A stretch of 64,000 nucleotides of DNA from Lachnospiraceae bacterium (lineage in GTDB: Bacteria; Bacillota; Clostridia; Lachnospirales; Lachnospiraceae): contig JAGAJL010000002.1 in NCBI GenBank assembly GCA_017626095.1, positions 40,797-104,796 of the forward strand, read 5' to 3'. Position 1 is the first letter of the stretch. The number at the start of each line of letters is the position of its first letter. The notes under the pieces are model-generated. The model had not been told where the DNA came from. It saw only the letters and a list, made by a program, of their open reading frames with translations, and made no database searches. Made by a program: the position numbers and the translations under genes. Of the stretch, positions 9,387-17,462 are shown in pieces.

Positions 9387-10223
9387 ATGAAAAAATTTTT
9401 GATTATTTCTGTCTTTTCCTTTATATATGCGGTTGCGGTTGCTTTGTTTCTTGACCCAAATGAACTGGCACCGGGTGGTGTTACCGGTATTTCGATTTTA
9501 TTGAATTATGTTACGCCAATCCCAACCGGAACCTGGGTGTTTCTGTTAAATATACCGTTACTTTTCATTGCATGGAAAAAATTTGGTTTATCCTTTCTGT
9601 TGTGGACTATGTATTCTCTCGCGATAATTTCGGTTTCAACAAATGTCTTGGGGATTTTGCCGGCACTGACGACGGATCCTTTGGCTGCAACGTTATCCGG
9701 AGCTGTGTTAAGCGGAGTTTCCCTTGGATTTATCATCAGGATGCGTGCAACAACCGGTGGATTGGATATTGTAATCCGTCTTTTGCGTAGAAAATATCCA
9801 CATATGAAAACGGGAAGTCTCTATCTGATTTTGGACAGTATCATTATTTTTGCTGCTATGTTCATATTTAACAGCATAGAAAAGGGTATCTATGCCGGAA
9901 TTGCGGTTTTTGTGACCTCTTATATTATGGATCTCGTATTATACGGTAAAGATGAGGCTTCTTTATTTTTTATCGTATCTAATTATGCCAACGAGGTTTC
10001 CAATTGCTTAATGAAAAAACTACATGTTGGTGTGACAATTCTTCACGGTGAAGGTGCCTATGAAAAAAAGCAAAAGAAAATTTTGCTTTGTGCAACAAGA
10101 AAATCAAAGGCGCCCAAGCTGGAACAAATCGTAAAAGAAATAGACCCGTCTGCATTTTTAATTAAAACAAGTGCGAATGAGATTTATGGAGAAGGATACA
10201 AAAAATATGAAGAATTAGAGTGA
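9387..10223 (+). CDS. YitT family membrane protein (DUF161/DUF2179)
   Basis: 278 residues. ATG 9387 is preferred over the in-frame TTG at 9384 because AGGAGG at 9373-9378 gives 8-nt spacing. Five to six membrane helices lie in the first ~180 residues, including FLDPNELAPGGVTGISILLN, which is the YitT hallmark, and RATTGGLDIVIRLLRRKYP. The C-terminal ~80 residues (from about HVGVTILHGEGAYEKKQKK) match the cytosolic DUF2179 domain. Function of the family is not established. The gene ends 80 bp before a strong terminator. Confidence 0.9.
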   Translation: MKKFLIISVFSFIYAVAVALFLDPNELAPGGVTGISILLNYVTPIPTGTWVFLLNIPLLFIAWKKFGLSFLLWTMYSLAIISVSTNVLGILPALTTDPLAATLSGAVLSGVSLGFIIRMRATTGGLDIVIRLLRRKYPHMKTGSLYLILDSIIIFAAMFIFNSIEKGIYAGIAVFVTSYIMDLVLYGKDEASLFFIVSNYANEVSNCLMKKLHVGVTILHGEGAYEKKQKKILLCATRKSKAPKLEQIVKEIDPSAFLIKTSANEIYGEGYKKYEELE

Positions 10224-10291
10224 TTTAATAGATTTTATCAGTCATATGTAATAATTTTATTGATTAAATAAAGATTTTTGTGATAATTAGC

Positions 10292-10329
10292 AGGTGTCAA
10301 GCAAAAAGACTTGACACCTTTCTTTTTTT
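10292..10329 (+). terminator. Terminator after yitT-like gene
   Basis: AGGTGTCAAG pairs perfectly with CTTGACACCT around an 8-nt loop, then TTCTTTTTTT. The 3' arm overlaps the -35 box of the next promoter. Confidence 0.88.
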
Positions 10330-10339
10330 CGTGTATGAT
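10311..10339 (+). promoter_or_regulatory. Promoter of the ylxM-ffh operon
   Basis: Perfect TTGACA at 10311-10316, 17-bp spacer, TATGAT at 10334-10339. The spacer is largely the T-run of the upstream terminator. Confidence 0.78.
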
Positions 10340-10371
10340 GCAATAGGTGTTTAAGAAAACAGGTGAATGAT

Positions 10372-10707
10372 ATGGAAAAAATCGTAGCACAAAATCTGCT
10401 TTATGATTTTTACGGTGATCTGTTAACGGATCATCAGCAAAAGGTATATCAGGATGCAGTCTTTAACGATATGTCACTTTCTGAGGTGGCAGACTGTTAT
10501 GGGATTACCAGACAGGGCGCTTTTGATTTATTAAAGCGATGTGATAAAATCATGCAGGGATATGAAGAAAAATTACATTTGATAGCGCGTTTTTCCAAAG
10601 CAAAAGATACTTTACATCAGATACAGCAGTTGTTAGATGACGATTTGTTTGCGGACAACAGAGAAAAAATATCCGAACTGGTCACAGAAATAATAGAGGA
10701 GCTATAG
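10372..10707 (+). CDS. ylxM: YlxM family DNA-binding protein (UPF0122)
   Basis: 111 residues from ATG 10372 (AGGTG at 10361-10365); a GTG start at 10363 is also possible. The middle holds a helix-turn-helix of sigma-70 region-4 type, MSLSEVADCYGITRQGAFDLLKR. YlxM is encoded immediately upstream of ffh in most Firmicutes and is thought to modulate the signal recognition particle. Here it ends 3 bp before ffh, consistent with one operon from the promoter at 10311. Confidence 0.92.
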   Translation: MEKIVAQNLLYDFYGDLLTDHQQKVYQDAVFNDMSLSEVADCYGITRQGAFDLLKRCDKIMQGYEEKLHLIARFSKAKDTLHQIQQLLDDDLFADNREKISELVTEIIEEL

Positions 10708-10710
10708 TGC

Positions 10711-12084
10711 ATGGCATTTGAAAGCTTAACTGATAAATTACAAAATGTCTTTAAGAATTTAAGAAGTAAAGGACGTCTTACAGAAGAAGATGTAAAGAGT
10801 GCCTGTAAAGAAGTTAAGATGGCTCTGTTAGAAGCGGATGTTAACTTCAAGGTTGTTAAGCAGTTTGTTAAGACCATTGAAGAACGGGCGGTCGGTACCG
10901 AAGTGTTAAACGGATTAAATCCGGGACAGATGGTTATCAAAATCGTAAATGAGGAATTGATTAACCTGATGGGTTGTGAAGGAGCCGAGATACAGTTTCA
11001 GCCCGGAAAATCCATTACCGTCATAATGATGTGTGGTCTTCAGGGTGCCGGTAAAACTACGACAACGGCAAAGCTTGCCGGAAAGTTTAAATTAAAAGGG
11101 AAAAAATCACTTTTGGTAGCATGTGATGTTTACCGACCTGCTGCCATTAAGCAGTTGGAAGTAAACGGTGAAAAAATGGGTGTTGATGTATTTTCCATGG
11201 GAGAAAATCACAAACCTGTTGATATTGCAAAAGCAGCAATGGAACATGCCAAAAAGAATGCTTACAATGTTGTGATTTTAGATACAGCCGGACGTCTTCA
11301 TATTGATGAAGATATGATGGCGGAGCTTTCACAGATCAAAGAAGTCATCGATGTACATCAGACAATTTTGGTTGTGGATGTGATGACCGGTCAGGATGCG
11401 GTCAATGTTGCCAAAGAATTCGATGATAAGATCGGTATCGACGGTGTTATTCTTACCAAAGTTGATGGCGATTCCAGAGGTGGTGCGGCTCTTTCCGTAA
11501 AAGCGGTTACCGGTAAGCCGATTCTTTATGCAGGTATGGGAGAAAAACTGGAGGATTTGGAACAGTTTTATCCGGACCGTATGGCAAATCGCATTCTCGG
11601 CATGGGCGATGTGCTTACCTTGATTGAAAAAGCACAGCAAAATATCGATATTGATGAAGATAAAGAAAAAGAAATGGCATCCCGCTTAAAGAAAGGTAAG
11701 ATGGATTTTAATGATTATCTTGAAAGCATGAAACAGATGCGCAATATGGGCGGTATGGGAGCAATTCTTTCCATGATGGGAATGGGTTCCCAGCTTGAAG
11801 ATGCCATTGATGATAAAGAGCTTGCCAGAACAGAGGCAATCGTTCTTTCCATGACACCGGCAGAAAGGGCAAACCCCAAGCTTTTAAATCCGAGCAGAAA
11901 GCATAGGATTGCAAAAGGTGCCGGAGTGGATATTTCGGTGGTAAACCGTTTTATCAAGCAGTTTGAACAGTCCCAGAAAATGATGAAACAAATTCCCGGT
12001 ATGATGGGTGGGAAACGTGGCATGATGGGTGGCCTTGGCAATATGCTAGGCGGTAAAAAAGGTGGAATGAGATTTCCTTTTTAG
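10711..12084 (+). CDS. ffh: Signal recognition particle protein Ffh (SRP54 GTPase)
   Basis: 457 residues. N domain from residue 1, G domain with G1 GLQGAGKTTTTAKLAGK near 108, G3 DTAGRLH, G4 TKVDGDSRGGAA, and a Met-rich M domain from about 300 (MRNMGGMGAILSMMGMGSQ; C-terminal MMGGKRGMMGGLGNMLGG) that binds signal peptides and 4.5S RNA. It targets nascent membrane and secreted proteins to FtsY/SecYEG. ATG 10711 follows AGAGGAGC. Followed at 50 bp by rpsP. Confidence 0.98.
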   Translation: MAFESLTDKLQNVFKNLRSKGRLTEEDVKSACKEVKMALLEADVNFKVVKQFVKTIEERAVGTEVLNGLNPGQMVIKIVNEELINLMGCEGAEIQFQPGKSITVIMMCGLQGAGKTTTTAKLAGKFKLKGKKSLLVACDVYRPAAIKQLEVNGEKMGVDVFSMGENHKPVDIAKAAMEHAKKNAYNVVILDTAGRLHIDEDMMAELSQIKEVIDVHQTILVVDVMTGQDAVNVAKEFDDKIGIDGVILTKVDGDSRGGAALSVKAVTGKPILYAGMGEKLEDLEQFYPDRMANRILGMGDVLTLIEKAQQNIDIDEDKEKEMASRLKKGKMDFNDYLESMKQMRNMGGMGAILSMMGMGSQLEDAIDDKELARTEAIVLSMTPAERANPKLLNPSRKHRIAKGAGVDISVVNRFIKQFEQSQKMMKQIPGMMGGKRGMMGGLGNMLGGKKGGMRFPF

Positions 12085-12136
12085 AGAAATCTCTTCATAA
12101 ATAAATGTTTTTTTAATAATTTCGGAGGTAAGAAAA

Positions 12137-12382
12137 ATGGCAGTAAAAATCAGATTAAGAAGAATGGGCGAAAAGAGAAACGCAATCTACAGAGTTATCG
12201 TAGCAGATTCACGTTCTCCCAGAGATGGTAGATTTATCGAAGAAATCGGTACTTACAATCCCAATGTAGAGCCTTATGCTTTTTCAGTTAATGAAGAATT
12301 AGCAAAAAAATGGTTAGCAGCAGGTGCTCAGCCTACAGATGTTGTTAGCAGACTTTTCAAGAATGCCGGTATCGAAAAATAA
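12137..12382 (+). CDS. rpsP: 30S ribosomal protein S16
   Basis: 81 residues, full length for S16. Begins [40 protein letters not shown] region typical of the family (residues 3-42). Strong GGAGG site upstream of ATG 12137. Component of the 30S subunit, placed as usual between ffh and khpA. Confidence 0.98.
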   Translation: MAVKIRLRRMGEKRNAIYRVIVADSRSPRDGRFIEEIGTYNPNVEPYAFSVNEELAKKWLAAGAQPTDVVSRLFKNAGIEK

Positions 12383-12434
12383 ATTTTGATATAAGTAGTC
12401 TGGAAACCTTGTCATAACACTTTGGAGGTGGATT

Positions 12435-12665
12435 ATGAAAGAATTAGTAGAAGTCATTGCAAAAGCACTGGTAGATAATCCGGATGAAGTTGTTGTAACA
12501 GAAAAAGAAGAAGGAAAACATGTTACAATTGAATTGCGTGTTGCTTCTTCTGATATGGGAAAAGTAATCGGAAAACAGGGACGTATTGCAAAAGCAATCC
12601 GCTCCGTCGTAAAAGCAGCTTCATTAAACGAAAATAAGAAAGTCGATGTAGAAATCGTCGAATAA
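12435..12665 (+). CDS. khpA: KH domain RNA-binding protein KhpA (YlqC)
   Basis: 76 residues forming a single KH domain; the GxxG RNA-contact loop is GKQGRIAKAIRSVVKAA (residues ~47-63). KhpA partners with KhpB (Jag) in Firmicutes and binds many RNAs. Preceded by TTTGGAGGTG. A terminator follows at 12684, so rimM-trmD may be less strongly expressed than rpsP-khpA. Confidence 0.96.
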   Translation: MKELVEVIAKALVDNPDEVVVTEKEEGKHVTIELRVASSDMGKVIGKQGRIAKAIRSVVKAASLNENKKVDVEIVE

Positions 12666-12683
12666 TATGGATGCTTAATTTTG

Positions 12684-12716
12684 GGGCTGAGATAACTTAG
12701 GTTTTCTCAGCCTTTT
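12684..12716 (+). terminator. Terminator after khpA
   Basis: GGCTGAGA pairs with TCTCAGCC around a 12-nt loop, followed by TTTT. Splits the ffh operon between khpA and rimM. Confidence 0.8.
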
Positions 12717-12732
12717 ATACAATTATATGATA

Positions 12733-12827
12733 TGATACCAGGAGCAAAAGGACATATTTTCATGCTCGCATACGTAGCAATTCGTAGGTATCATGGAAGT
12801 AAAATACCTTTTGCCCCAAACATCATG
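12733..12827 (-). repeat. Dispersed palindromic repeat, copy 3 (nearly full length)
   Basis: Bounded on the + strand by TGATACC (12733-12739) and ACATCATG. Read on the - strand: GATGTTTGGGGCAAAAGGTA, TGATACC, GAATTGCTACG, then CTGGTATCAT, the same order as the copy at 34483-34554. It fills the leader of rimM; its end lies 14 bp before the rimM ribosome binding site. Confidence 0.75.
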
Positions 12828-12854
12828 ATATTATTGCAAAAGAGAGGAAATAGT

Positions 12855-13382
12855 TTGGAAGATTTATTACAGGTAGGAATATTATCATCGACACATGGCG
12901 TCAGGGGAGAAATAAAAGTTTTTCCGACAACGGATGATGTGAAGCGATTTAAAAAGAATAAAGAGTACATTCTTGGGACGAAAAACGGAAATATGGATGT
13001 ACGGGTTGAAAGCGTAAAATTTTTTAAACAGTTTGTCATATTAAAGTTTGAAGGAATTGATACTTTGGATGATATTTTGGCATATAAGGGGTGTAGCCTC
13101 TATGTCAATCGTGCTCATGCGGTAAAACTTCAAAAAGATGAGTATTTTATTGCGGATTTAATCGGCGTGGATGTTTTTGATGAAGATGACAATTATATCG
13201 GAAAGCTGACCGATGTATTGGAAACCGGAGCAAATGATGTTTATGAGATTACAACAGAAGATGATAAAGTGTATTTGTTTCCGGCTATTAAGGAATGTAT
13301 CAAAAAGATTGATATGGATCATAAAAAGATTACGGCTTATGTTATGCCGGGCTTAATGGAAGATATTACTGCAGAGGATTAA
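12855..13382 (+). CDS. rimM: Ribosome maturation factor RimM
   Basis: 175 residues from TTG 12855, chosen because GAGAGG at 12842-12847 gives correct spacing and because the protein then begins with LLQVGILSSTHGVRGEIKV, the RimM N-terminus. An ATG at 12732 would translate the repeat element and is rejected. The N-terminal RimM domain is followed by a PRC-barrel domain (LIGVDVFDEDDNYIGKLTDV, DVYEI). RimM binds S19 and assists 30S head maturation. trmD starts 3 bp after the stop. Confidence 0.95.
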   Translation: MEDLLQVGILSSTHGVRGEIKVFPTTDDVKRFKKNKEYILGTKNGNMDVRVESVKFFKQFVILKFEGIDTLDDILAYKGCSLYVNRAHAVKLQKDEYFIADLIGVDVFDEDDNYIGKLTDVLETGANDVYEITTEDDKVYLFPAIKECIKKIDMDHKKITAYVMPGLMEDITAED

Positions 13383-13385
13383 TAT

Positions 13386-14195
13386 ATGTTTTTTCATGTT
13401 TTAACATTATTTCCTGATATGATTATGGATGGCTTGAATACCAGCATTCTCGGAAAGGCCATGGAACGCGGCTGTATCCGGGCGGAGGCAGTGAATATCA
13501 GGGATTATACATTAGATAAGCATCTAAAGGTTGATGATTATACGTATGGAGGCGGTGCCGGAATGCTGATGCAGGCACAGCCTGTTTATGATTGTACCAT
13601 GGCAGTTCTGGATTCAATTGTAAAAAGAGTTGCTGATCAAACAACAGAAAATACAACAGGAAATACAACAGATAATACGGAGAATGTACTAAAGGATGAA
13701 ACAAAGGCTTCCTGTGGGAACGCGACGGATGCAAAAAAAACGCGAGTGATTTATGTGACACCCCAAGGTCGGGTTTTTGATCAGAAAACAGCACAGGAAC
13801 TGGCAAAAGAAGAAGATTTGATTTTCTTATGCGGACATTATGAAGGCATTGATGAACGAGTGTTGGAAGAAGTGGTTACTGATTATATTTCCATTGGTGA
13901 TTATGTTTTAACCGGAGGGGAGCTTCCCGCGATGGTAATGATTGATGCGATCGCCCGTTTAGTTCCCGGTGTGTTAAATAATGACGAATCTGCGCAGACC
14001 GAATCGTTTGGAAATGGACTTTTGGAATACCCACAGTATTCCAGACCGCGCATTTGGCACGATAAAGAGGTGCCTCCTGTTTTGTTATCGGGTGACCATA
14101 AAAAAGTGGAAGAATGGAGACTGGAGCAGTCATTGATCCGGACAAAAGAGAGAAGACCGGATTTATATGAAAAGTGGAGGGAATCACATCTATGA
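13386..14195 (+). CDS. trmD: tRNA (guanine-N1-)-methyltransferase TrmD with extra Thr/Asn-rich insert
   Basis: 269 residues; typical TrmD is about 245. It methylates G37 of tRNAs with SAM through a trefoil knot: FFHVLTLFP at the N-terminus, YGGGAGMLMQAQP, then GHYEGIDERV, SIGDYVLTGGELPAM and ARLVPGVL. Between the LMQAQPVYDC region and RVIYVTPQGRVF there is an extra stretch of about 30 residues (roughly 78-117) rich in Thr, Asn, Glu and Asp, encoded by short repeats such as AATACAACAG. It probably forms a surface loop. The stop overlaps the start of the next gene (ATGA). Confidence 0.96.
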   Translation: MFFHVLTLFPDMIMDGLNTSILGKAMERGCIRAEAVNIRDYTLDKHLKVDDYTYGGGAGMLMQAQPVYDCTMAVLDSIVKRVADQTTENTTGNTTDNTENVLKDETKASCGNATDAKKTRVIYVTPQGRVFDQKTAQELAKEEDLIFLCGHYEGIDERVLEEVVTDYISIGDYVLTGGELPAMVMIDAIARLVPGVLNNDESAQTESFGNGLLEYPQYSRPRIWHDKEVPPVLLSGDHKKVEEWRLEQSLIRTKERRPDLYEKWRESHL

Positions 14196-15013
14196 TTATT
14201 GTGGATGATTTGTGTAAAGAATTCGAACGGACTGTGATGTCAAAAGACGACGAGGCACAGACAAAACGTTTGGCAAAAAGCCATAAAAAAGGAAAACTAA
14301 AACAGAAAAAAGAAAGTTTTTATGCTGTTAATCATGTATCGTTTCAGGTACCTCAGGGGGAGATCCTTGGTATTTTAGGACCAAACGGAGCCGGTAAAAC
14401 GACTCTTCTTCGCATGCTTGGAGCTTTGATGCAGCCGACATGCGGAAGTGTGGCTATTGAGGATGAAAATGGCAACCGGATTACCGATCCGGTACAGTAT
14501 AAAAAATCAATCGGCTATTTGTCGGGGAATACCAAACTCTATCATCGGATGAGTACCCGTGAGATGCTGTATATGCTTGCGGAAATATATGAAATTGATA
14601 AACAGACGGCAGACGAACGGATTGAAAATATAGCAAAGGTTTTGGATATGCATTCTTTTATGGATAACCGCATTGAAAAGCTCTCAACCGGTCAGACCCA
14701 GAGAGCATCCATTGCCAGATGCCTAATTCATGAACCGGATATTTATATTTTTGATGAACCGACACTGGGACTGGATATTTTAAGTGCCGATGCGATTGTT
14801 AATTTTATGAAGTCTCAAAAAGAAGCCGGTAAAACGGTTCTGTATTCCACACATTATCTGGAAGAAGCGCAGTTTTTGTGTGACAGGGTGCTTATGATTT
14901 ATCAGGGCAAAATTGTAAAAGAGGGCAGTCCCGAGGCTATTATGAAAGAATGTGGTGCAGGAAATTTGCGAGATGCCTTCCATCATGTTATGGAGGAGGT
15001 TGAGACGTTATGA
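14192..15013 (+). CDS. ABC transporter ATP-binding protein, NatA-like
   Basis: 273 residues from ATG 14192, which overlaps the trmD TGA; GGAGGG is at 14176-14181. Walker A GPNGAGKT at 63-70, signature LSTGQTQRAS, Walker B IYIFDEPTLGLD and the switch His in YSTHYLEEA are all present. A lysine-rich stretch (about residues 18-41) is inserted between the first two strands of the fold. The next gene, which overlaps by 4 bp, encodes the membrane part, as in NatAB Na+-extrusion/drug-type exporters. The substrate cannot be told. Confidence 0.93.
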   Translation: MIIVDDLCKEFERTVMSKDDEAQTKRLAKSHKKGKLKQKKESFYAVNHVSFQVPQGEILGILGPNGAGKTTLLRMLGALMQPTCGSVAIEDENGNRITDPVQYKKSIGYLSGNTKLYHRMSTREMLYMLAEIYEIDKQTADERIENIAKVLDMHSFMDNRIEKLSTGQTQRASIARCLIHEPDIYIFDEPTLGLDILSADAIVNFMKSQKEAGKTVLYSTHYLEEAQFLCDRVLMIYQGKIVKEGSPEAIMKECGAGNLRDAFHHVMEEVETL

Positions 15014-17025
15014 ATCTAAATAGAATGACTGCCTTATTTAAAAGAGAATTGACAGACATATTAAGAGATAAAAAGACCTTGATTATGATGTTGGTTGTTC
15101 CGATTATCATTTATCCGCTTTTAATTGTCGGAATGACTCTTTTGATGAGTTCTATTATGAGCAGCCAGGCAGAAAAAACGTATCTGATTGCTTTTGAAAA
15201 TGATACGATTTTGGAAGAGCGAATTTGTGAAATTATTGAAGATAATGAAGAAAAAATCGGATATAAGCTGGAAATTGTAAAAGAAAAGAATTGTCAGGAA
15301 GCACTGGAAAACGGTACAATTGACGTATTTGTCCGGATAGGAGAAAATGATAAGGTATTACTATGCTATTTATCAGCAAAAGACCGTTCTTCTACAGCGG
15401 TTTCTGCATTAAACGATGCTTTTGAACTATATCGGGAAGAACTGACAAAAGAAAAAATCGAAGATGCCGGACTGGATGCGGAAGTGATGTTAAACCCCAT
15501 CCACTATGAACAGGAGGATTATTCGACTACAGAAGAATCCATTGGTAATCTGATTGGCTCCATGATGCCGTTTTTGATTGTGACGGTCATATTGTTAGGT
15601 GCGATTTATCCGGCAATTGATGTAACAGCCGGTGAAAAAGAAAGAGGAACATTGGAAACACTTTTAACATTACCCATCACGAATTTTGAAATGATTATGA
15701 GTAAATTTCTGGCAGTTTCCTGTATTGCATGTGTGTCTGCAATATTAAATGTTTTTTCCATGGGCGGAGCAATGGCATTTTTAGTATCGAGTTCACTTTC
15801 TTCGGCCGCAAATATGAATATTGAGATTCATTATGAGACTTTTATACCGGGAATCCTATTTACGATTGTTGTCATGATGTTTTTTGCACTTTTGGTTACG
15901 GCAGTCTGCATGTGTACCTGTGTATTTGCAAAAAACTTTAAAGAAGCCAACAATTATGTGACGCCGGTTATGCTGATTTTTATGTTTGGAAGCTATGCGG
16001 CCATGATACCGGATTTAGAATTGACAGCCCAAACTGCGGCAATTCCGATTGTCAACGTGGCATTGTTAGTGGAAGGATTATTTCAGTTTCATTATAACTA
16101 CGGTTTATTTGCAATTGTGCTGTTTTCTAATGTTGCCTATAGCTTACTGGCTATCATGATTCTGGGGAAAATCTATAACAGTGAGTCGGTTCTGTTTTCT
16201 GAAGGATTAAGCAGTGTGAAGCTCTTTACCAGACGAAGTGAGATGAAAGATAAACAGATGCCGGGCTTCGGGGATGTGGTTTTATTACTGTGCATTGTGT
16301 TATTATTAATCTTTTATGTCGGAACCTTTGCCCAATTGAAATTCGGATTTGTCGGAGTGGCAGTTCAGCAATTGATTATTCTGCTTTGTCCGCTTGTCTA
16401 TGCATGGTATATGAAGGCAGATAAGAAACAGTTATTTTCTATTCAGATCATAAAACCGTTGCAGCTGGCAGGTTCGGTCATGATCGGAATTGCGGTCTTT
16501 GTGGGAGCTTTGATATTGGGAGCTCTTTTGATGCCTGTTTTTCCGGAGAGTGCAAAAGGACTGACCCAGTTAGATGATATGCTGGTAAATCAGCCGATAT
16601 ATTTACTGATACTTGTGGTAGCGATTATGCCTGCTATCGGAGAAGAACTTCTGTTTCGAGGTTTTGTCATGGGGACGTTGAAAAAACGTTGCAGACCTGT
16701 TGTTGCGATTGTGGTAACGACCCTCATCTTCGCCGCTTATCATATGAGCCTGATTAAAATGTTTACCATTGGTATTGTAGGATTGGGACTAACCCTTGTA
16801 ACATATAAGACCGGCAGTATTGCAGCGTCTGTGTGTGTACATTTTTTGAATAATCTGCTTTCGGTTCTGATCACGAAATATCCTACTCAAATTCAGAAAG
16901 TGCTTCCGGTTTTATTTAAGGATCGACTGTCTGTATCGGATATGCTTTTATTGGCCGCAGTTGTCTTGATTTGTGCGGCTGTAGGCTGGATGTTGATTGG
17001 TGGAAAGAATTCGAAAAAATCGTAA
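15010..17025 (+). CDS. ABC-2 type permease fused to CPBP (CAAX/Rce1-like) intramembrane protease domain
   Basis: 671 residues. Residues 1 to ~400 form an ABC-2/NatB permease: one N-terminal helix, a ~150-residue outer domain, then a helix bundle beginning PFLIVTVILLGAIYPAIDV with AGEKERGTLETLL. Residues ~415-665 form a second membrane domain of the CPBP family, with the diglutamate motif EELLFRGFVMGTLKKR near 545, FAAYHMS and the later SVCVHFLNNLLS. CPBP domains are glutamic proteases or related processing factors. The gene overlaps the ATPase gene by ATGA, so both are translationally coupled. A terminator follows within 5 bp. Confidence 0.9.
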   Translation: MNLNRMTALFKRELTDILRDKKTLIMMLVVPIIIYPLLIVGMTLLMSSIMSSQAEKTYLIAFENDTILEERICEIIEDNEEKIGYKLEIVKEKNCQEALENGTIDVFVRIGENDKVLLCYLSAKDRSSTAVSALNDAFELYREELTKEKIEDAGLDAEVMLNPIHYEQEDYSTTEESIGNLIGSMMPFLIVTVILLGAIYPAIDVTAGEKERGTLETLLTLPITNFEMIMSKFLAVSCIACVSAILNVFSMGGAMAFLVSSSLSSAANMNIEIHYETFIPGILFTIVVMMFFALLVTAVCMCTCVFAKNFKEANNYVTPVMLIFMFGSYAAMIPDLELTAQTAAIPIVNVALLVEGLFQFHYNYGLFAIVLFSNVAYSLLAIMILGKIYNSESVLFSEGLSSVKLFTRRSEMKDKQMPGFGDVVLLLCIVLLLIFYVGTFAQLKFGFVGVAVQQLIILLCPLVYAWYMKADKKQLFSIQIIKPLQLAGSVMIGIAVFVGALILGALLMPVFPESAKGLTQLDDMLVNQPIYLLILVVAIMPAIGEELLFRGFVMGTLKKRCRPVVAIVVTTLIFAAYHMSLIKMFTIGIVGLGLTLVTYKTGSIAASVCVHFLNNLLSVLITKYPTQIQKVLPVLFKDRLSVSDMLLLAAVVLICAAVGWMLIGGKNSKKS

Positions 17026-17029
17026 AATA

Positions 17030-17064
17030 AAAAAGCAGAATCGTGGGAGCGATTTTGCTTTTTT
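17030..17064 (+). terminator. Bidirectional terminator between natB-like gene and XRE gene
   Basis: AAAAAGCAGAATCG pairs with CGATTTTGCTTTTT around a short loop, with T-run on both strands. The last codons of the convergent XRE gene (ending 17063) touch its right edge. Confidence 0.85.
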
Positions 17065-17275
17065 ATTGGTTTAATTTAGGATTATTTGTTCTATTTAGTA
17101 AATAGTCAACGGAAACATTATGAAAGTCAGCTAGTTTAATGAGAATTGAAGTAGGAATATCAATATCTCCCCGTTCATAGTTGCTGTATACCCGTTGGCT
17201 ACAATGTAATATTTGACCCATTTGTACCTGAGTCAAATCTTTATCTTCTCGAAGATCCCGGATTCTTTTATACAT
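17063..17275 (-). CDS. Small XRE/Cro-type HTH regulator
   Basis: 70 residues, all one helix-turn-helix of the HTH_3 type: IRDLREDKDLTQVQMGQILH (residues 5-24), then SQRVYSNYERGDIDIPTSIL and LADFHNVSVDYLLNRT, the classic C-terminal helix. No sensor domain. It is transcribed away from the phosphosignalling operon that starts at 17463, and the 187-bp gap contains a 20-bp direct repeat that is a candidate operator. A role as repressor of that operon and of itself is an inference from position. Confidence 0.88.
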   Translation of the reverse strand: MYKRIRDLREDKDLTQVQMGQILHCSQRVYSNYERGDIDIPTSILIKLADFHNVSVDYLLNRTNNPKLNQ

Positions 17276-17346
17276 CTAGAAAACCTTTCATTTTAAATTT
17301 GGAGTTACATATCTTAAATTATAATTCACAGAATATAATAATTTTA

Positions 17347-17391
17347 TTTTAGTGAAAAATTCGCTATTGAAGTTTAGAAAGAAATTCGCTA
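17347..17391. promoter_or_regulatory. Candidate operator: 20-bp direct repeat, 25 bp apart
   Basis: 17347-17366 and 17372-17391 match at 16 of 20 positions and share the block AAATTCGCTA (17357-17366 and 17382-17391). It lies between the divergent XRE gene and the first FHA gene, in the position expected for an operator. Confidence 0.45.
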
Positions 17392-17417
17392 AAATAGTTG
17401 TGAGATATCAGCACATT

Positions 17418-17447
17418 TTGTCGATTGTGTGAAAAAGATAATTATAT
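17418..17447 (+). promoter_or_regulatory. Candidate promoter of the FHA/PP2C/kinase operon
   Basis: TTGTCG, 18-bp spacer, TTATAT, with the ribosome binding site GGGGAGGG just downstream. Weak consensus match. Confidence 0.35.
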
Positions 17448-17462
17448 AAATGGGGAGGGTAT

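Noticed and set aside
12732-12854. Longer RimM starting at ATG 12732
   Set aside because: This segment is a copy of the dispersed repeat; the family N-terminus starts at TTG 12855, which has GAGAGG at the right distance.
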